Notes under the pieces: model-generated
The model's database searches: none
Told to the model about the DNA's origin: nothing
Seen by the model: the letters and a program-made list of their open reading frames with translations, nothing else
Shown: piece by piece, positions 21,206 to 30,633 of the stretch
Numbering within the stretch: the stretch's first letter is position 1
Layout of the letters: every line of letters begins with the position of its first letter
Made by a program: the position numbers and the translations under genes
From: Verrucomicrobiales bacterium
GTDB taxonomy: Bacteria; Verrucomicrobiota; Verrucomicrobiia; Verrucomicrobiales; DEV007
Direction: 5' to 3'
Assembly (NCBI GenBank): GCA_028281705.1
Contig: JANQJH010000103.1
Coordinates: 1-47,142 of the forward strand
Length of the DNA: 47,142 nucleotides

Positions 21206-22582
21206 TTGATGGACGCCTTGATGCCACCGGAGTTCTGGGCCTCATTCGCCCGGGCGGTTTCCCTGAGCGTTTGCGCCGTCGTCCTGAGCCGCAGCCTCTT
21301 GCCGGCGTTGGCGTCGTGGCGTTCGTCGTCATTCCGGCTGGGCATGCTTTGGCTCGTCATCATGGCGCCCTTTCTCATGCCGCCCTTGCTGACCGCTTAC
21401 GGTTACACCAAGGTCTTCCTCCACCTCAATCGCCATCCCTTCCTGGAGGAGTTGGCCTACGATCTGCTTTTGTTCTTTCGGGTGTTTCCCCTGACACTCT
21501 TGGTAGGGCACTGTCTTCCGCGACGCCTCTCTCGTGAGGGCTTCTTCGTTTGGAGAACGATGGGAGACCGAGGCAGCGACGGTTTTTGGCGATTTCGCTG
21601 GTGTCACTGGGAGCCCGTCCACGTCGTGGGAGGATTGCTCGTGTTTCTCTATGTCTTTCACGAGTTCGAAATGGCTTCCCTTTTGCAGCGGCCCGCATGG
21701 ACGGTGGCCATCTTTGATGCGCAGGCCCAGGGGTATGCCTTGAGCGCAACGTGGCGCCGGTTGTGGCTTCTCGCTCTCATGCAGGCGGCGGTTGTGATTT
21801 GGGCTCTGGGATTGGTGCATCGGCGAGATGACCTTGCATTTTCCCTGTCCGGATCGGAGAGTGGAAGCCATGGCTTGCTGAAGTTGACGATTTGCGCTGG
21901 GCTGGGGACGCTTGTCATGGTTTTGATCCCCCTGGGAATCATCGCACTCGATGGCCTGAAGGGTTTCGGTCGTTTGCCTCAGGCTTTTTCCTTGCAGGGC
22001 GAGATGCGGCAGAGTCTCACGGTCGCCTTTGTCGCGGCGACTTTGGCGCACCTGGCGGCTCGTCAACTCGCCCGGGACCGGATGCCGCGTACGCTCGTGC
22101 TTGCCGCCTTGTTGCCAGGCCTCTTGGGGACGCTGTTGCTCAGTCTCAGCCTCCATGGCCTCATCCAGTGGCGGGTCCTCGAAGGATTGCGAGACCGTCC
22201 CTTGGCACTCGTGGCTGGATTGGTCTTTCTCATTTTGCCTCCGGTGACCTTGCTCGTATTCCTGGCCCGGCGACGGGAATTTTCAGAGGCGGGCTGGCTC
22301 GTGACCCTGTCGAACGCGAAGCCATTGCGTTGGGCGTATTTGCGAGGGCCGCATCTGGGAATCTGGGGCTGTGGATTTTACCTGGCCTACTTTGAGGTGA
22401 CGGCCTCAGCCATACTCGCTCCGGCATCGATGACTCCGGTGATGGTCCGGCTCTACAATTTAATGCACTACGGGCGTGACACGATGCTCTCTGCCTATGT
22501 TCTCGTCGTGGTCGGCGTGCCCTTGGTACTCCTTGCACTTGCCGTGCTCGTGGGTCGCGGGCTAACATCTCTTCGTGGCTGA
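21206..22582 (+). CDS. ABC transporter permease (iron/thiamine-type, FbpB-like), multi-TM
   Basis: Many hydrophobic segments; overlaps the following ATPase gene by 8 nt. Confidence 0.75.
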   Translation: MMDALMPPEFWASFARAVSLSVCAVVLSRSLLPALASWRSSSFRLGMLWLVIMAPFLMPPLLTAYGYTKVFLHLNRHPFLEELAYDLLLFFRVFPLTLLVGHCLPRRLSREGFFVWRTMGDRGSDGFWRFRWCHWEPVHVVGGLLVFLYVFHEFEMASLLQRPAWTVAIFDAQAQGYALSATWRRLWLLALMQAAVVIWALGLVHRRDDLAFSLSGSESGSHGLLKLTICAGLGTLVMVLIPLGIIALDGLKGFGRLPQAFSLQGEMRQSLTVAFVAATLAHLAARQLARDRMPRTLVLAALLPGLLGTLLLSLSLHGLIQWRVLEGLRDRPLALVAGLVFLILPPVTLLVFLARRREFSEAGWLVTLSNAKPLRWAYLRGPHLGIWGCGFYLAYFEVTASAILAPASMTPVMVRLYNLMHYGRDTMLSAYVLVVVGVPLVLLALAVLVGRGLTSLRG

Positions 22583-24422
22583 TATGGAAAAACAGGTGCC
22601 GGCAGTGGCAGCGTTAGAAATGGTGACTCTGAGGGGACGCCGGGGTCATCGTCATCGTCTGAGCGAGGTGACGTTGCAGATTCCCTCGGAACCGACAGCT
22701 GTGATGGGACTCTCCGGCGCGGGGAAAACGTCCCTTTTGAATCTGCTGGTCGGTTTCGAGAGTGCGGATGCGGGGACGGTGGAGCGGCCGGGGTCCGTCG
22801 CCTGGGTGCCGAGCGGCCTGGGGCTGTGGCCTGGCTATCGGGTGCGACAGCATCTGGAAACCGTGGGCCAGGCGAATCCCGATGCCCTTCTGGAATCGTT
22901 TGGGCTCGGCGATTTGGCCGAGGAGTTTCCCCATCGGCTTTCACTGGGACAACAGTCCCGATTGGCCGTGGCGCGGGCCCTGGCCACACCGAGCGATGTC
23001 CTAGTGATGGATGAACCCTTGGCTCACGTCGATGCCTGCCGTCGCCCGGACTACTGGCGGGTGATCCGCGAAGCCGTGGCGCAGGATGGGCGCGCGCTCA
23101 TCTTTTCCACCCATGAACCGGGGACCGTGCTCTCCGAAGCGTCACAGGTCTGTTGCCTCATCAATGGCCGGGTGGCTTATTTTGGGGATGTCGAGACACT
23201 CTACAAGTCTCCCGAATCCGAGGCGCTGGCTCGATTCATGGGGCCGGTCAATTGGCTTGGTGATGAGGAGAGCCGCTTTTGGTTAGGGAATCACGGAGCC
23301 GAGACCCCGCCCTCACTTCGTCCTGAGTCTCTGGATCTCGAGATTTCGCAGACAAGCGAGTTTCGCTGTGTGGACTATCGGAATCACGGTGCCGTTTGCG
23401 AATCGACGATCTGCCACGCCCCCTCGGGGAAGCGCCGCGTGTTTTGGCATCGGCCCCATGCCGCCGGGAAGCCGGGTGAGTCCGCCCGGGTATGCCTGCA
23501 ATGGTTAGGCCTTTTCCTCATCGCCTTGCTCCTGATTGCCTGCGAGAAAGCTCCGGGCTTGCCGGCGCTGGAGGTGGCGCAGGTGAAGGCCTGGCGCTTG
23601 CCCATTGACGGTCCCAAACTGCCGGCGCCGCGGAGCGTGGCTGCAGGGCCAGACGACGAGATGGTGATTCTCGATGATGCCGGGCGAGTCATCGTCTTCA
23701 ATCGGGAGGGAGAAGTGCAACGACGTTGGAGAATGCCTGACGTCAGTGTGGGGCGTCCCGAAGGCGTGGTCGTTCTCGACAACGGGGACATCGTGGTGTG
23801 CGACACGCACTATCATCGTGTGGTGATCTTTGATGGCGAAGGCGCGCTGATAAAGACCTTCGGCGAGAGCGGGCGTGACGCGGGTGAGTTTATTTATCCG
23901 GTGGCCATTGCCGTGGACTCCGAGGAGCATCTCTACGTGGGCGAGTACGGTTCCAATGACCGGATTCAGAAATTCACCCGTGCCGGAGAGCACGTCTTGA
24001 CCTTTGGCAGCTTCGGCATGGAGCCGGGTCAGTTTCAGAGGCCTTCGGGCATCGTCTGGCACGAGGGGCTGGTCTATGTGGCCGATGCGGTGAACAATCG
24101 CATTCAGGCTTTCAAGGATGACGGGACCTTTGTCAAGGTCATCCCCTTGACTCACAGAGGAGAGAACGTGCCCTTACATTTGCCCTACGATCTCACGATG
24201 GATCGGGAGGCGCATTTGATCCTCGTGGAATATGGCGCGGGGCGTATTTTGCGGTGTACCCGGGAGGGGGTGTTGTTAGGCGCGTTTGGCGAACAGGGCT
24301 CGGGGACGGGCCGGTTCCACACCCCCTGGGGGGTTGAGGTGGATTCGCGTGGGCATCTTCGCGTGGCCGACACGGGCAACCGCCGGCTGGTGGCACTGCA
24401 AGTGACGCCGGAGCGAAGGTGA
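22575..24422 (+). CDS. ABC ATPase (FbpC-like, TOBE-like region) fused to TM/lipobox segment and NHL-repeat beta-propeller
   Basis: AVMGLSGAGKTSLLNLLVGF (Walker A), HRLSLGQQSRLAVARALATPSDVLVMDEPLAHVD (signature/Walker B), LQWLGLFLIALLLIAC, then NHL repeats (GRPEGVVVLDNGDIVVCDTHYHRVVIFDGEG, GEFIYPVAIAVDSEEHLYVGEYGSNDRIQKF...). Confidence 0.85.
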   Translation: MADMEKQVPAVAALEMVTLRGRRGHRHRLSEVTLQIPSEPTAVMGLSGAGKTSLLNLLVGFESADAGTVERPGSVAWVPSGLGLWPGYRVRQHLETVGQANPDALLESFGLGDLAEEFPHRLSLGQQSRLAVARALATPSDVLVMDEPLAHVDACRRPDYWRVIREAVAQDGRALIFSTHEPGTVLSEASQVCCLINGRVAYFGDVETLYKSPESEALARFMGPVNWLGDEESRFWLGNHGAETPPSLRPESLDLEISQTSEFRCVDYRNHGAVCESTICHAPSGKRRVFWHRPHAAGKPGESARVCLQWLGLFLIALLLIACEKAPGLPALEVAQVKAWRLPIDGPKLPAPRSVAAGPDDEMVILDDAGRVIVFNREGEVQRRWRMPDVSVGRPEGVVVLDNGDIVVCDTHYHRVVIFDGEGALIKTFGESGRDAGEFIYPVAIAVDSEEHLYVGEYGSNDRIQKFTRAGEHVLTFGSFGMEPGQFQRPSGIVWHEGLVYVADAVNNRIQAFKDDGTFVKVIPLTHRGENVPLHLPYDLTMDREAHLILVEYGAGRILRCTREGVLLGAFGEQGSGTGRFHTPWGVEVDSRGHLRVADTGNRRLVALQVTPERR

Positions 24423-24431
24423 ACGGGCGCG

Positions 24432-27400
24432 TCACCGGGATCCGCGCCACCGGAGAGATTCTTGAGGGGTGGGCTCGGTCACCTCGGAATGGACCACTCC
24501 CGCGTCCATCTTCAAGCGCAACGGACCCTCCACAGCCTCGAGATTCCTTTCTGGATCCTCCGGGACGCTCACTTGTCCGTCGAGGGTTTCCCCATTGGCC
24601 GAGAGGTTGCCGGCGAAAGTGGCTCGCCGTGATTCATCGTAGGGAAACGAACTGGAAACCGCATTGTCGAGTTCCGAGATGGTGAGCGTCATCGTTCCTG
24701 TCATGTCTTCATGCCATTCGTTTCCCCGATAGACGGATCGCACCAGGTTCCAGTCGCCCGCCCAAAGGTAGCGCACCCGGGCCACCTCGAGATTCCAGCG
24801 CTTGATAAGCGGATCAGGCCTCTCCTGTAGCGCATACTGCCAAAACTCCGCTTCTGCCATCGCTGGGGGGATCTCCGGGTTTACTTCGGCGCTCCAACTG
24901 AGCAAATCGGTGGGACTGATGAGCCGTAGCCCCCGAACCGGTCCCGAGTGCGCCCAGATTATCAGGTCCCGGCTTGGATCGCTCAGGTTACTCAGATTCC
25001 ACCCTTCGATCCGCCCATCCTCTCCTCCGAGAACTAGGAACTGATCTCCCCAAACCACATCAAGGATACGCCCCTTGAGGTCCGTCGGCAGAGAAGCCAG
25101 AGCCCGTGGATAATGTTCATAATCAGTGGGGAGATATTTCGATACATTTTGGATATCCCAAATCAGGCATCGCCCATCTGACCCAACGGACGCGAGCGAC
25201 TGTCCGTCCGGTGAGAAAGCCACGCCGTTCACCCCTCCCAGATGACCGTCTCCAGCGTTTCTTTCGTCGAAGAGGAAGAGCCATTTTTTGTCGGTATTCA
25301 CGACCGCTACTTTGTTACCCGCACCGCCTGCGAGAATGTGTGCGTCGACAGGCGAGAATCGACAGTTCCTCGTGATCGCCTTTCCATCGAAAGCGCCCAA
25401 CTGCTCGCCGGTCGCCGGGGCCCAGACTTGAATCGATTCGTCTTTGGCCGAGGTCACGATCCGTGTTCCTAGTTTGTCGAACCGGAGTTCGGTCACTGAT
25501 GCTTTGGCAACGCGTATCTTTTGCGATTTGGGAAGGTTCTCCTTTGAAATCTCCGGCACGAAAGGCCAGACGGTAACGAAACCGTCGGCTGACGCTGTTG
25601 CCATGAACTCACTCGACGCACGAATATCGCGAATGGCATCACGATGAAAGGGCAGGCGAACGGTCTCCTCCCCACCGGGGACATTGAAGACCGGAAGTCG
25701 GTCGCCTGAGCTGCCGGCGAGGATCTGCTTGCTGTCAGGGGTGAATCCGACGGCGATCACACCGCCCTTGCTTGAACTGGCATTCTTCGCGAACTCGAGC
25801 GTCCCCTCGATGCTCCACACGCGAACCGATTTGTCATCCCCGGCAGCTCCCACGAAGCCTCCGTCCGGAGAGACGTCGACATCCCAAACTCCGGATCTAT
25901 TGCCAGCGTAGGCCGTAGTCAGAAGCCGGGGGAGCTGTTCGAACTGCGGTTCGATCTCTCCAAGATCCTCCCCGGTCAGATTAGCCAACTCGTTGAGCGC
26001 ATCACTCGAACGGGTGGAGCGAATGACCTGAAGAGCCTGATTCCACCGCGTACTCAAGAGATCCCGCTCGCTTCTGATTTGCGTGTTTTGATCTTGGAGA
26101 GAGCTGCGTAAACCATCGATTCTTTCAACCTTTTCCAGGGCAACTTCCAAGTCGTCGTTCGCACGCAGGGCTTGGTTTTTCAGATCCGACTGCATCCAAC
26201 CAAAGACCGTCATGGCCAGGAGAACGATCAAGCCAATCGCTCCACCAATCAGTGCTTGCTTTAGACTTCGCCGACGGAGGTGCTCCTTCTCCAATCGATT
26301 CTTTCGTTCATGAATCCAGGGAACGAGAAACTCGCTCACAATTTCGCAAAGGCGAGTCTCGCCGCGGAGTTCGTCGCGGATGAGGTGCAGGTCGCTCGTC
26401 AGCCGGTCGAGTGACTGCTCGATGCGTTCCCGGGGAATGCGTGAGGTATTCTCAACGCGTTGCACTAACTCTGATCGCGATAGGACCTCCCTGGTTCCGA
26501 ACGGAGTCAGGAGGTTGGAGAGCAGATGGGTCATGGCTTCGCGTTCGACCACACCGACCGAGGCGAGCGCGCCCTCCAAACTCGCCTCCATGACTCCCTG
26601 TATCGACTTCTCTTGCAGGAGGACTTCTCTGTCATCCGACAGATACAGTTCCAGGCACACGGTCTGGACCTCAGACAAGTTGAGTCTTCCACCAGGGAAG
26701 GCGTTCTCGAAGTTGGCGATGAGATTACTGCTGAGGGAATCCGAAAAGGCCTCCCGTTCGTACTCAAAAGCCTGAAATGGCCCCCGCACGATATCATCGA
26801 GATTCTCCACCGAGACGGGCAGGAGTCGCATGGCCTGATCCCGAAGCTCAGGGACATCGGCCAGCAGCGTTTGGATTTTGGCCAAATAATCCTCCCGGAA
26901 AACCAGCAGGAGTTTTACTTTGAGATCGGTTTGGACGCGCAAGATTTCGAAGATGGCGCTGACAATTCGTCGCTGAGCACTTCGTATCTCTTCCATTTCG
27001 CCTCCATCACGTCCTGTGGGCTCAAAGAGAGTCACCAGTTCTTCAAACTGGTCGAGGACAAGAATCAGCGGAGGCGAGTTTGTCCGATCTTGTTGGGGCT
27101 TGAGAACTTCTCGACAGCGATCAATCAAGTTGTCGGCGGCGATCGCCTCTCGGAGCTGTTCCGTCTTCGCCAGGAGAGAATCGTCGCTCGGCTCTCCTAA
27201 CTGATTGGGTTCCCGGAAGAGCATGAACTCTTGATTCCTCGTCCGCTGAACCCGCAGGCGCTCGACGACCCAGCCTCTTTTCATCAATTCAGGGGCGAGA
27301 CCCGCGTTCACCAGGGATGATTTTCCGCTACCGGACTCTCCAAAGAGAAAGGATCCCCGGTAAACGGTGATGAGCCGGTGCGCCTCCGCGACCTCGGAAG

Positions 27401-27497
27401 CGCGACCGAAGAACACCTCCTTGTCCACCATGCGATAGGAATCAAACCCACGGAACGGTAGTTCAGGTGGATTCTCCAAATGGCTGTTCTTTTTCAT
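24432..27497 (-). CDS. nSTAND-type P-loop ATPase with TM/coiled-coil and C-terminal WD40 repeats
   Basis: FRGFDSYRMVDKEVFFGRASEVAEAHRLI...SFLFGESGSGKSSLVNAGL (Walker A), PLILVLDQFEELVTLFEP (Walker B), TM QALIGGAIGLIVLLAMTVFGWM, WD40 repeats (GVWDVDVSPDGGFVGAAGDDKSVRVWSI; HLGGVNGVAFSPDGQSLASVGSDGRCLIWDI). Confidence 0.9.
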   Translation of the reverse strand: MKKNSHLENPPELPFRGFDSYRMVDKEVFFGRASEVAEAHRLITVYRGSFLFGESGSGKSSLVNAGLAPELMKRGWVVERLRVQRTRNQEFMLFREPNQLGEPSDDSLLAKTEQLREAIAADNLIDRCREVLKPQQDRTNSPPLILVLDQFEELVTLFEPTGRDGGEMEEIRSAQRRIVSAIFEILRVQTDLKVKLLLVFREDYLAKIQTLLADVPELRDQAMRLLPVSVENLDDIVRGPFQAFEYEREAFSDSLSSNLIANFENAFPGGRLNLSEVQTVCLELYLSDDREVLLQEKSIQGVMEASLEGALASVGVVEREAMTHLLSNLLTPFGTREVLSRSELVQRVENTSRIPRERIEQSLDRLTSDLHLIRDELRGETRLCEIVSEFLVPWIHERKNRLEKEHLRRRSLKQALIGGAIGLIVLLAMTVFGWMQSDLKNQALRANDDLEVALEKVERIDGLRSSLQDQNTQIRSERDLLSTRWNQALQVIRSTRSSDALNELANLTGEDLGEIEPQFEQLPRLLTTAYAGNRSGVWDVDVSPDGGFVGAAGDDKSVRVWSIEGTLEFAKNASSSKGGVIAVGFTPDSKQILAGSSGDRLPVFNVPGGEETVRLPFHRDAIRDIRASSEFMATASADGFVTVWPFVPEISKENLPKSQKIRVAKASVTELRFDKLGTRIVTSAKDESIQVWAPATGEQLGAFDGKAITRNCRFSPVDAHILAGGAGNKVAVVNTDKKWLFLFDERNAGDGHLGGVNGVAFSPDGQSLASVGSDGRCLIWDIQNVSKYLPTDYEHYPRALASLPTDLKGRILDVVWGDQFLVLGGEDGRIEGWNLSNLSDPSRDLIIWAHSGPVRGLRLISPTDLLSWSAEVNPEIPPAMAEAEFWQYALQERPDPLIKRWNLEVARVRYLWAGDWNLVRSVYRGNEWHEDMTGTMTLTISELDNAVSSSFPYDESRRATFAGNLSANGETLDGQVSVPEDPERNLEAVEGPLRLKMDAGVVHSEVTEPTPQESLRWRGSR

Positions 27498-28414
27498 CTT
27501 GCGATCTCCCTTCCGACGGGCATGTCTTCGCCCATCACTTGCTGATAGAGTTCAGGCACGACATCCCAGGCGCTCTTGGCCACGAAGACGACCTGTTGGT
27601 CTCTCAGACTCACCTTCACCACAGGGTCGACCGACGGTCCCACAACGGCAAAGGATTCCGCCACATGGGCTTCGTCCACACCCCATCGCATCGTTTTGAG
27701 GATGAGTCGAAAGTTGATGTCGGCCAGGCTGTAACCGATGAAGAGGATGGGCCACGACATGAGCCGAAACTCGAAGAGACTCGGGATCACTTTGTAGGGG
27801 CTCGGGTCCCGCATCCTCAAGATGAATTGGATGTAATCATCTTCGGTGATGACCAGGGAATCGGCCCGGTCGACATCGCCGTGCATTTTGAAGAGGCGCG
27901 GGCTATCCGGCTCGGGCTCTTCCATACTCGGATTGCTCTTGAACGTGGCATCCGGGTTGTAGATGTCTGCGATCTCCCGCTTTCCGTGAAACCCGAGTGC
28001 CAATTCGTAGAGCTGATCGTAGTTGGTGGTGACCGCCAGGCGGAAGGGAAGCCGTGCCAGGGCTTGGACAACGGCTGAGGGTTGTCTACGTTGGCCACGC
28101 CCCCCGGTCTTCACTTCCCGGGCAATGAGATCGACGAGATTCTTTCGGCCATGCGAGATCTCGTAAAGCGCTGCCATGCGTTGGAGATTCCCTATCTGGC
28201 TTTCGAGTCCGCGAAGGTCGGCGTGTGATCTGAGGAGATCTCCCTCTTCGGCAATCGTCTTTGAAAGTTGGTCACCGAGGGGAGGTTGAACTTCAGGCGG
28301 GTAACTTGAAGCGAACACGGAATCCTGTTCTGGAGGGTAATTCACACCCGCTCCGGTGAAGAGGATGCACTCCCCATCAGCTACGGACTCAATGAGACTG
28401 TGAGGTAAACCCAT
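27494..28414 (-). CDS. SIR2-like domain protein (putative NADase effector)
   Basis: GECILFTGAGVNYP, LAVTTNYDQLYELAL, RLFKMHGDVDRADSLVITEDDY, PILFIGYSLADINFRLIL: SIR2-like family motifs with GAG, TTN-D and HG; overlaps nSTAND gene by 4 nt. Confidence 0.9.
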   Translation of the reverse strand: MGLPHSLIESVADGECILFTGAGVNYPPEQDSVFASSYPPEVQPPLGDQLSKTIAEEGDLLRSHADLRGLESQIGNLQRMAALYEISHGRKNLVDLIAREVKTGGRGQRRQPSAVVQALARLPFRLAVTTNYDQLYELALGFHGKREIADIYNPDATFKSNPSMEEPEPDSPRLFKMHGDVDRADSLVITEDDYIQFILRMRDPSPYKVIPSLFEFRLMSWPILFIGYSLADINFRLILKTMRWGVDEAHVAESFAVVGPSVDPVVKVSLRDQQVVFVAKSAWDVVPELYQQVMGEDMPVGREIAR

Positions 28415-28586
28415 GGTCTTCGCACGATTTCCTCCTCACATAAGTGCTAGAAAATAAGCCGGATCGTATCAAGAAAAAAATGGGAAAATCTGGAGTCGAG
28501 TTTTCCCGGTTGGAGCGGGGGCCCAAGGCAGCACAATGAGTGACGCCTTGTTAGCGTTGAAATGAGCGGAGCCAAGTGCTCGCTCG

Positions 28587-29516
28587 CTAATGACAGAGGC
28601 CCGCGTCGGTGAACTGGCTGAGATAGCGGTAGCTCTGGGCGAGGGAACCCTTTCTCCCTTCGAGCGATTGCTCGTAGGGGCGGTCTTCCACTTCGACGCA
28701 GACCGGGCCCCGGTAGCTGGTTTCGCTGAGGACGGAGAAGAATTTTCCCCAATCGACATCGCCGAGACCGGGGAGTTTGGGAGTGTGAAACTGCAAGGGC
28801 GTGCCCAGAATGCCGACGTCGTCCAAGCCATCGCGGTCGACACGGGCGTCCTTGGCGTGGACGTGGACGAATCTTCCGCTGAATTCGCGGATGGCTTTGA
28901 CGTAATCCATCTGCATCCAGATGAGATGGGAGGGATCAAAGTTGAGGCCGAAGGAGTCGCTGGGAACCGCGTCGAACATGCGCCGCCAGATGGCGGGGGC
29001 ATAGGCGAGGTTTTTTCCGCTGGGCCATTCGTCGTCGGTGAAATACATGGGGCAGTTTTCGATGCCGATGCGGACGCCGTGAGATTCGGCATGCTTGATG
29101 AGCGGTTTCCAGACTTCGAGGAAGCGCGGCCAGTTGCCTTCGATCGACTTCGAAGGATCGCGTCCGATGAAGGTATTGACGACGTCGAGTCCTAACTTGG
29201 GCGCGGCTTCGATGAGGCGGAGAAGATGATCGATGTAGGTTTGCGCCTCGTCGTGATCCGGCGTCAGGGGATTGGGGTAATAGCCGAGCCCGCTGATGGC
29301 GATGCCGGACTCGTCCACTTGAGCGCGGATCTCCGAGGCGCGGGAGTCGGTGAGGTCGGTGACATCGATATGGGTCACGCCGGCGTAGCGGCGCTCAGCC
29401 TTGCCGACGGGCCAGCACATGACTTCGACGCATTGGTAACCGGTTTCAGAGGCAAAAGCGAGGACCTCAGTGAGATTGAGGTCCGGGAGAATGGCGGTGA
29501 CGAATCCTAGCTTCAT
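28587..29516 (-). CDS. Sugar phosphate isomerase/epimerase (xylose-isomerase-like TIM barrel)
   Basis: [36 protein letters not shown]...[13 protein letters not shown]...[20 protein letters not shown]...[12 protein letters not shown]. Confidence 0.92.
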   Translation of the reverse strand: MKLGFVTAILPDLNLTEVLAFASETGYQCVEVMCWPVGKAERRYAGVTHIDVTDLTDSRASEIRAQVDESGIAISGLGYYPNPLTPDHDEAQTYIDHLLRLIEAAPKLGLDVVNTFIGRDPSKSIEGNWPRFLEVWKPLIKHAESHGVRIGIENCPMYFTDDEWPSGKNLAYAPAIWRRMFDAVPSDSFGLNFDPSHLIWMQMDYVKAIREFSGRFVHVHAKDARVDRDGLDDVGILGTPLQFHTPKLPGLGDVDWGKFFSVLSETSYRGPVCVEVEDRPYEQSLEGRKGSLAQSYRYLSQFTDAGLCH

Positions 29517-29589
29517 GGGTGGTGCCGAGCATTGCAGCAGGTTCGCCGGTCAAGTAAACACAAAAGCCAAGGGGCTGTCTCAGCGCTTG

Positions 29590-30600
29590 CTACTCGCTTG
29601 AACGCAGGCGTTTGAGGAAGCGCGTCAGCTTGGAGGCGTTGGGATCTTCGGGGAGCTTCCCGGCGAGAAAGTGTTCGAACACGGTGTCGGCACTCGTCTG
29701 TGTCTGCTCGCTGATGGAGTAGGGCGCCTCATGGGTGAAGGCAATGGCCTGGCGTCCGGCGCGGAGAGAAAAGAAACTCTCCCGGCGCGGCGGGCCGACG
29801 ATGATGTCGATGAGTTCTCCTGTGGGCGATCGGACTAACAAGATCAAGGTATCGCGGCCGAGAGTGGTTTGGAGAAGGGTGCGCCAGAGTTCGAAGATGT
29901 GATCCTCCTCGAGACCCGCAATGATCGGCAGGCGAAGCTGGAAGCGAGCCTCCTGTTTGCCGTAGGCAGTGGCGGCAAAGATGAAGTGGAGGATGCGGTA
30001 GAATCCCTGCCGCTCGGGACCCATCTCTTGGGCATCGAGAAAGGCGCGGCGCTCTTTCTCGGTGGTCACGGTTGCCGGTTCAGGGGGAGAACCCTCCGCA
30101 GCGGTTTCTTCGTTCAGCTTGCGGAACCGGCCTTGGATGCCTTGGACGAGGCGCTTGGCGATATCGCGGCTCTGGGTGGCTTGGAGCCGCGGAATGGAGG
30201 CTTTGATTTCGGTGAGCACGGGGCGGGTGATGGCGCCAAGGCGATGGCCGCGCGCGTGGCAGACGGCGACGAGAGGGTAGTGGCCGCGTCCCCGAGCGTC
30301 CCTGGAGGCAGCTAGGGCTCCGATCACGGCGTCTTCTCGTCGAGACCAGACAAACTCGTGATCGAAGGGAAGGGCGTTTCCCTCTTTCTCCAATGGAGTC
30401 CAGCTTCCCCGGCTGATGACCGCACCGATGCCCTGAACGTAAAGGGACTGTTTGACTGTGAGGATTGATTGAGTCTCGGCACCGAGATGTTCCATGTGAT
30501 CGTCCCAGGCGGAATGCTTCCCGAAATGCGCGATCTCCAGCGATGGTTCAGCGCCTCTGGGCGATGCGTCACGCAAAAGGAATTCGGGTCCGGTGGGCAT
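29590..30600 (-). CDS. TagF-like / T6SS-associated hypothetical protein
   Basis: EIAHFGKHSAWDDHMEHLGAET... resembles the FGK-x-x-x-x-D-F start of TagF domains; adjacent to the tssM-like gene. Confidence 0.45.
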   Translation of the reverse strand: MPTGPEFLLRDASPRGAEPSLEIAHFGKHSAWDDHMEHLGAETQSILTVKQSLYVQGIGAVISRGSWTPLEKEGNALPFDHEFVWSRREDAVIGALAASRDARGRGHYPLVAVCHARGHRLGAITRPVLTEIKASIPRLQATQSRDIAKRLVQGIQGRFRKLNEETAAEGSPPEPATVTTEKERRAFLDAQEMGPERQGFYRILHFIFAATAYGKQEARFQLRLPIIAGLEEDHIFELWRTLLQTTLGRDTLILLVRSPTGELIDIIVGPPRRESFFSLRAGRQAIAFTHEAPYSISEQTQTSADTVFEHFLAGKLPEDPNASKLTRFLKRLRSSE

Positions 30601-30633
30601 CTGAGAGGATTGGAACGTGGAGTGGCCTGAGTG

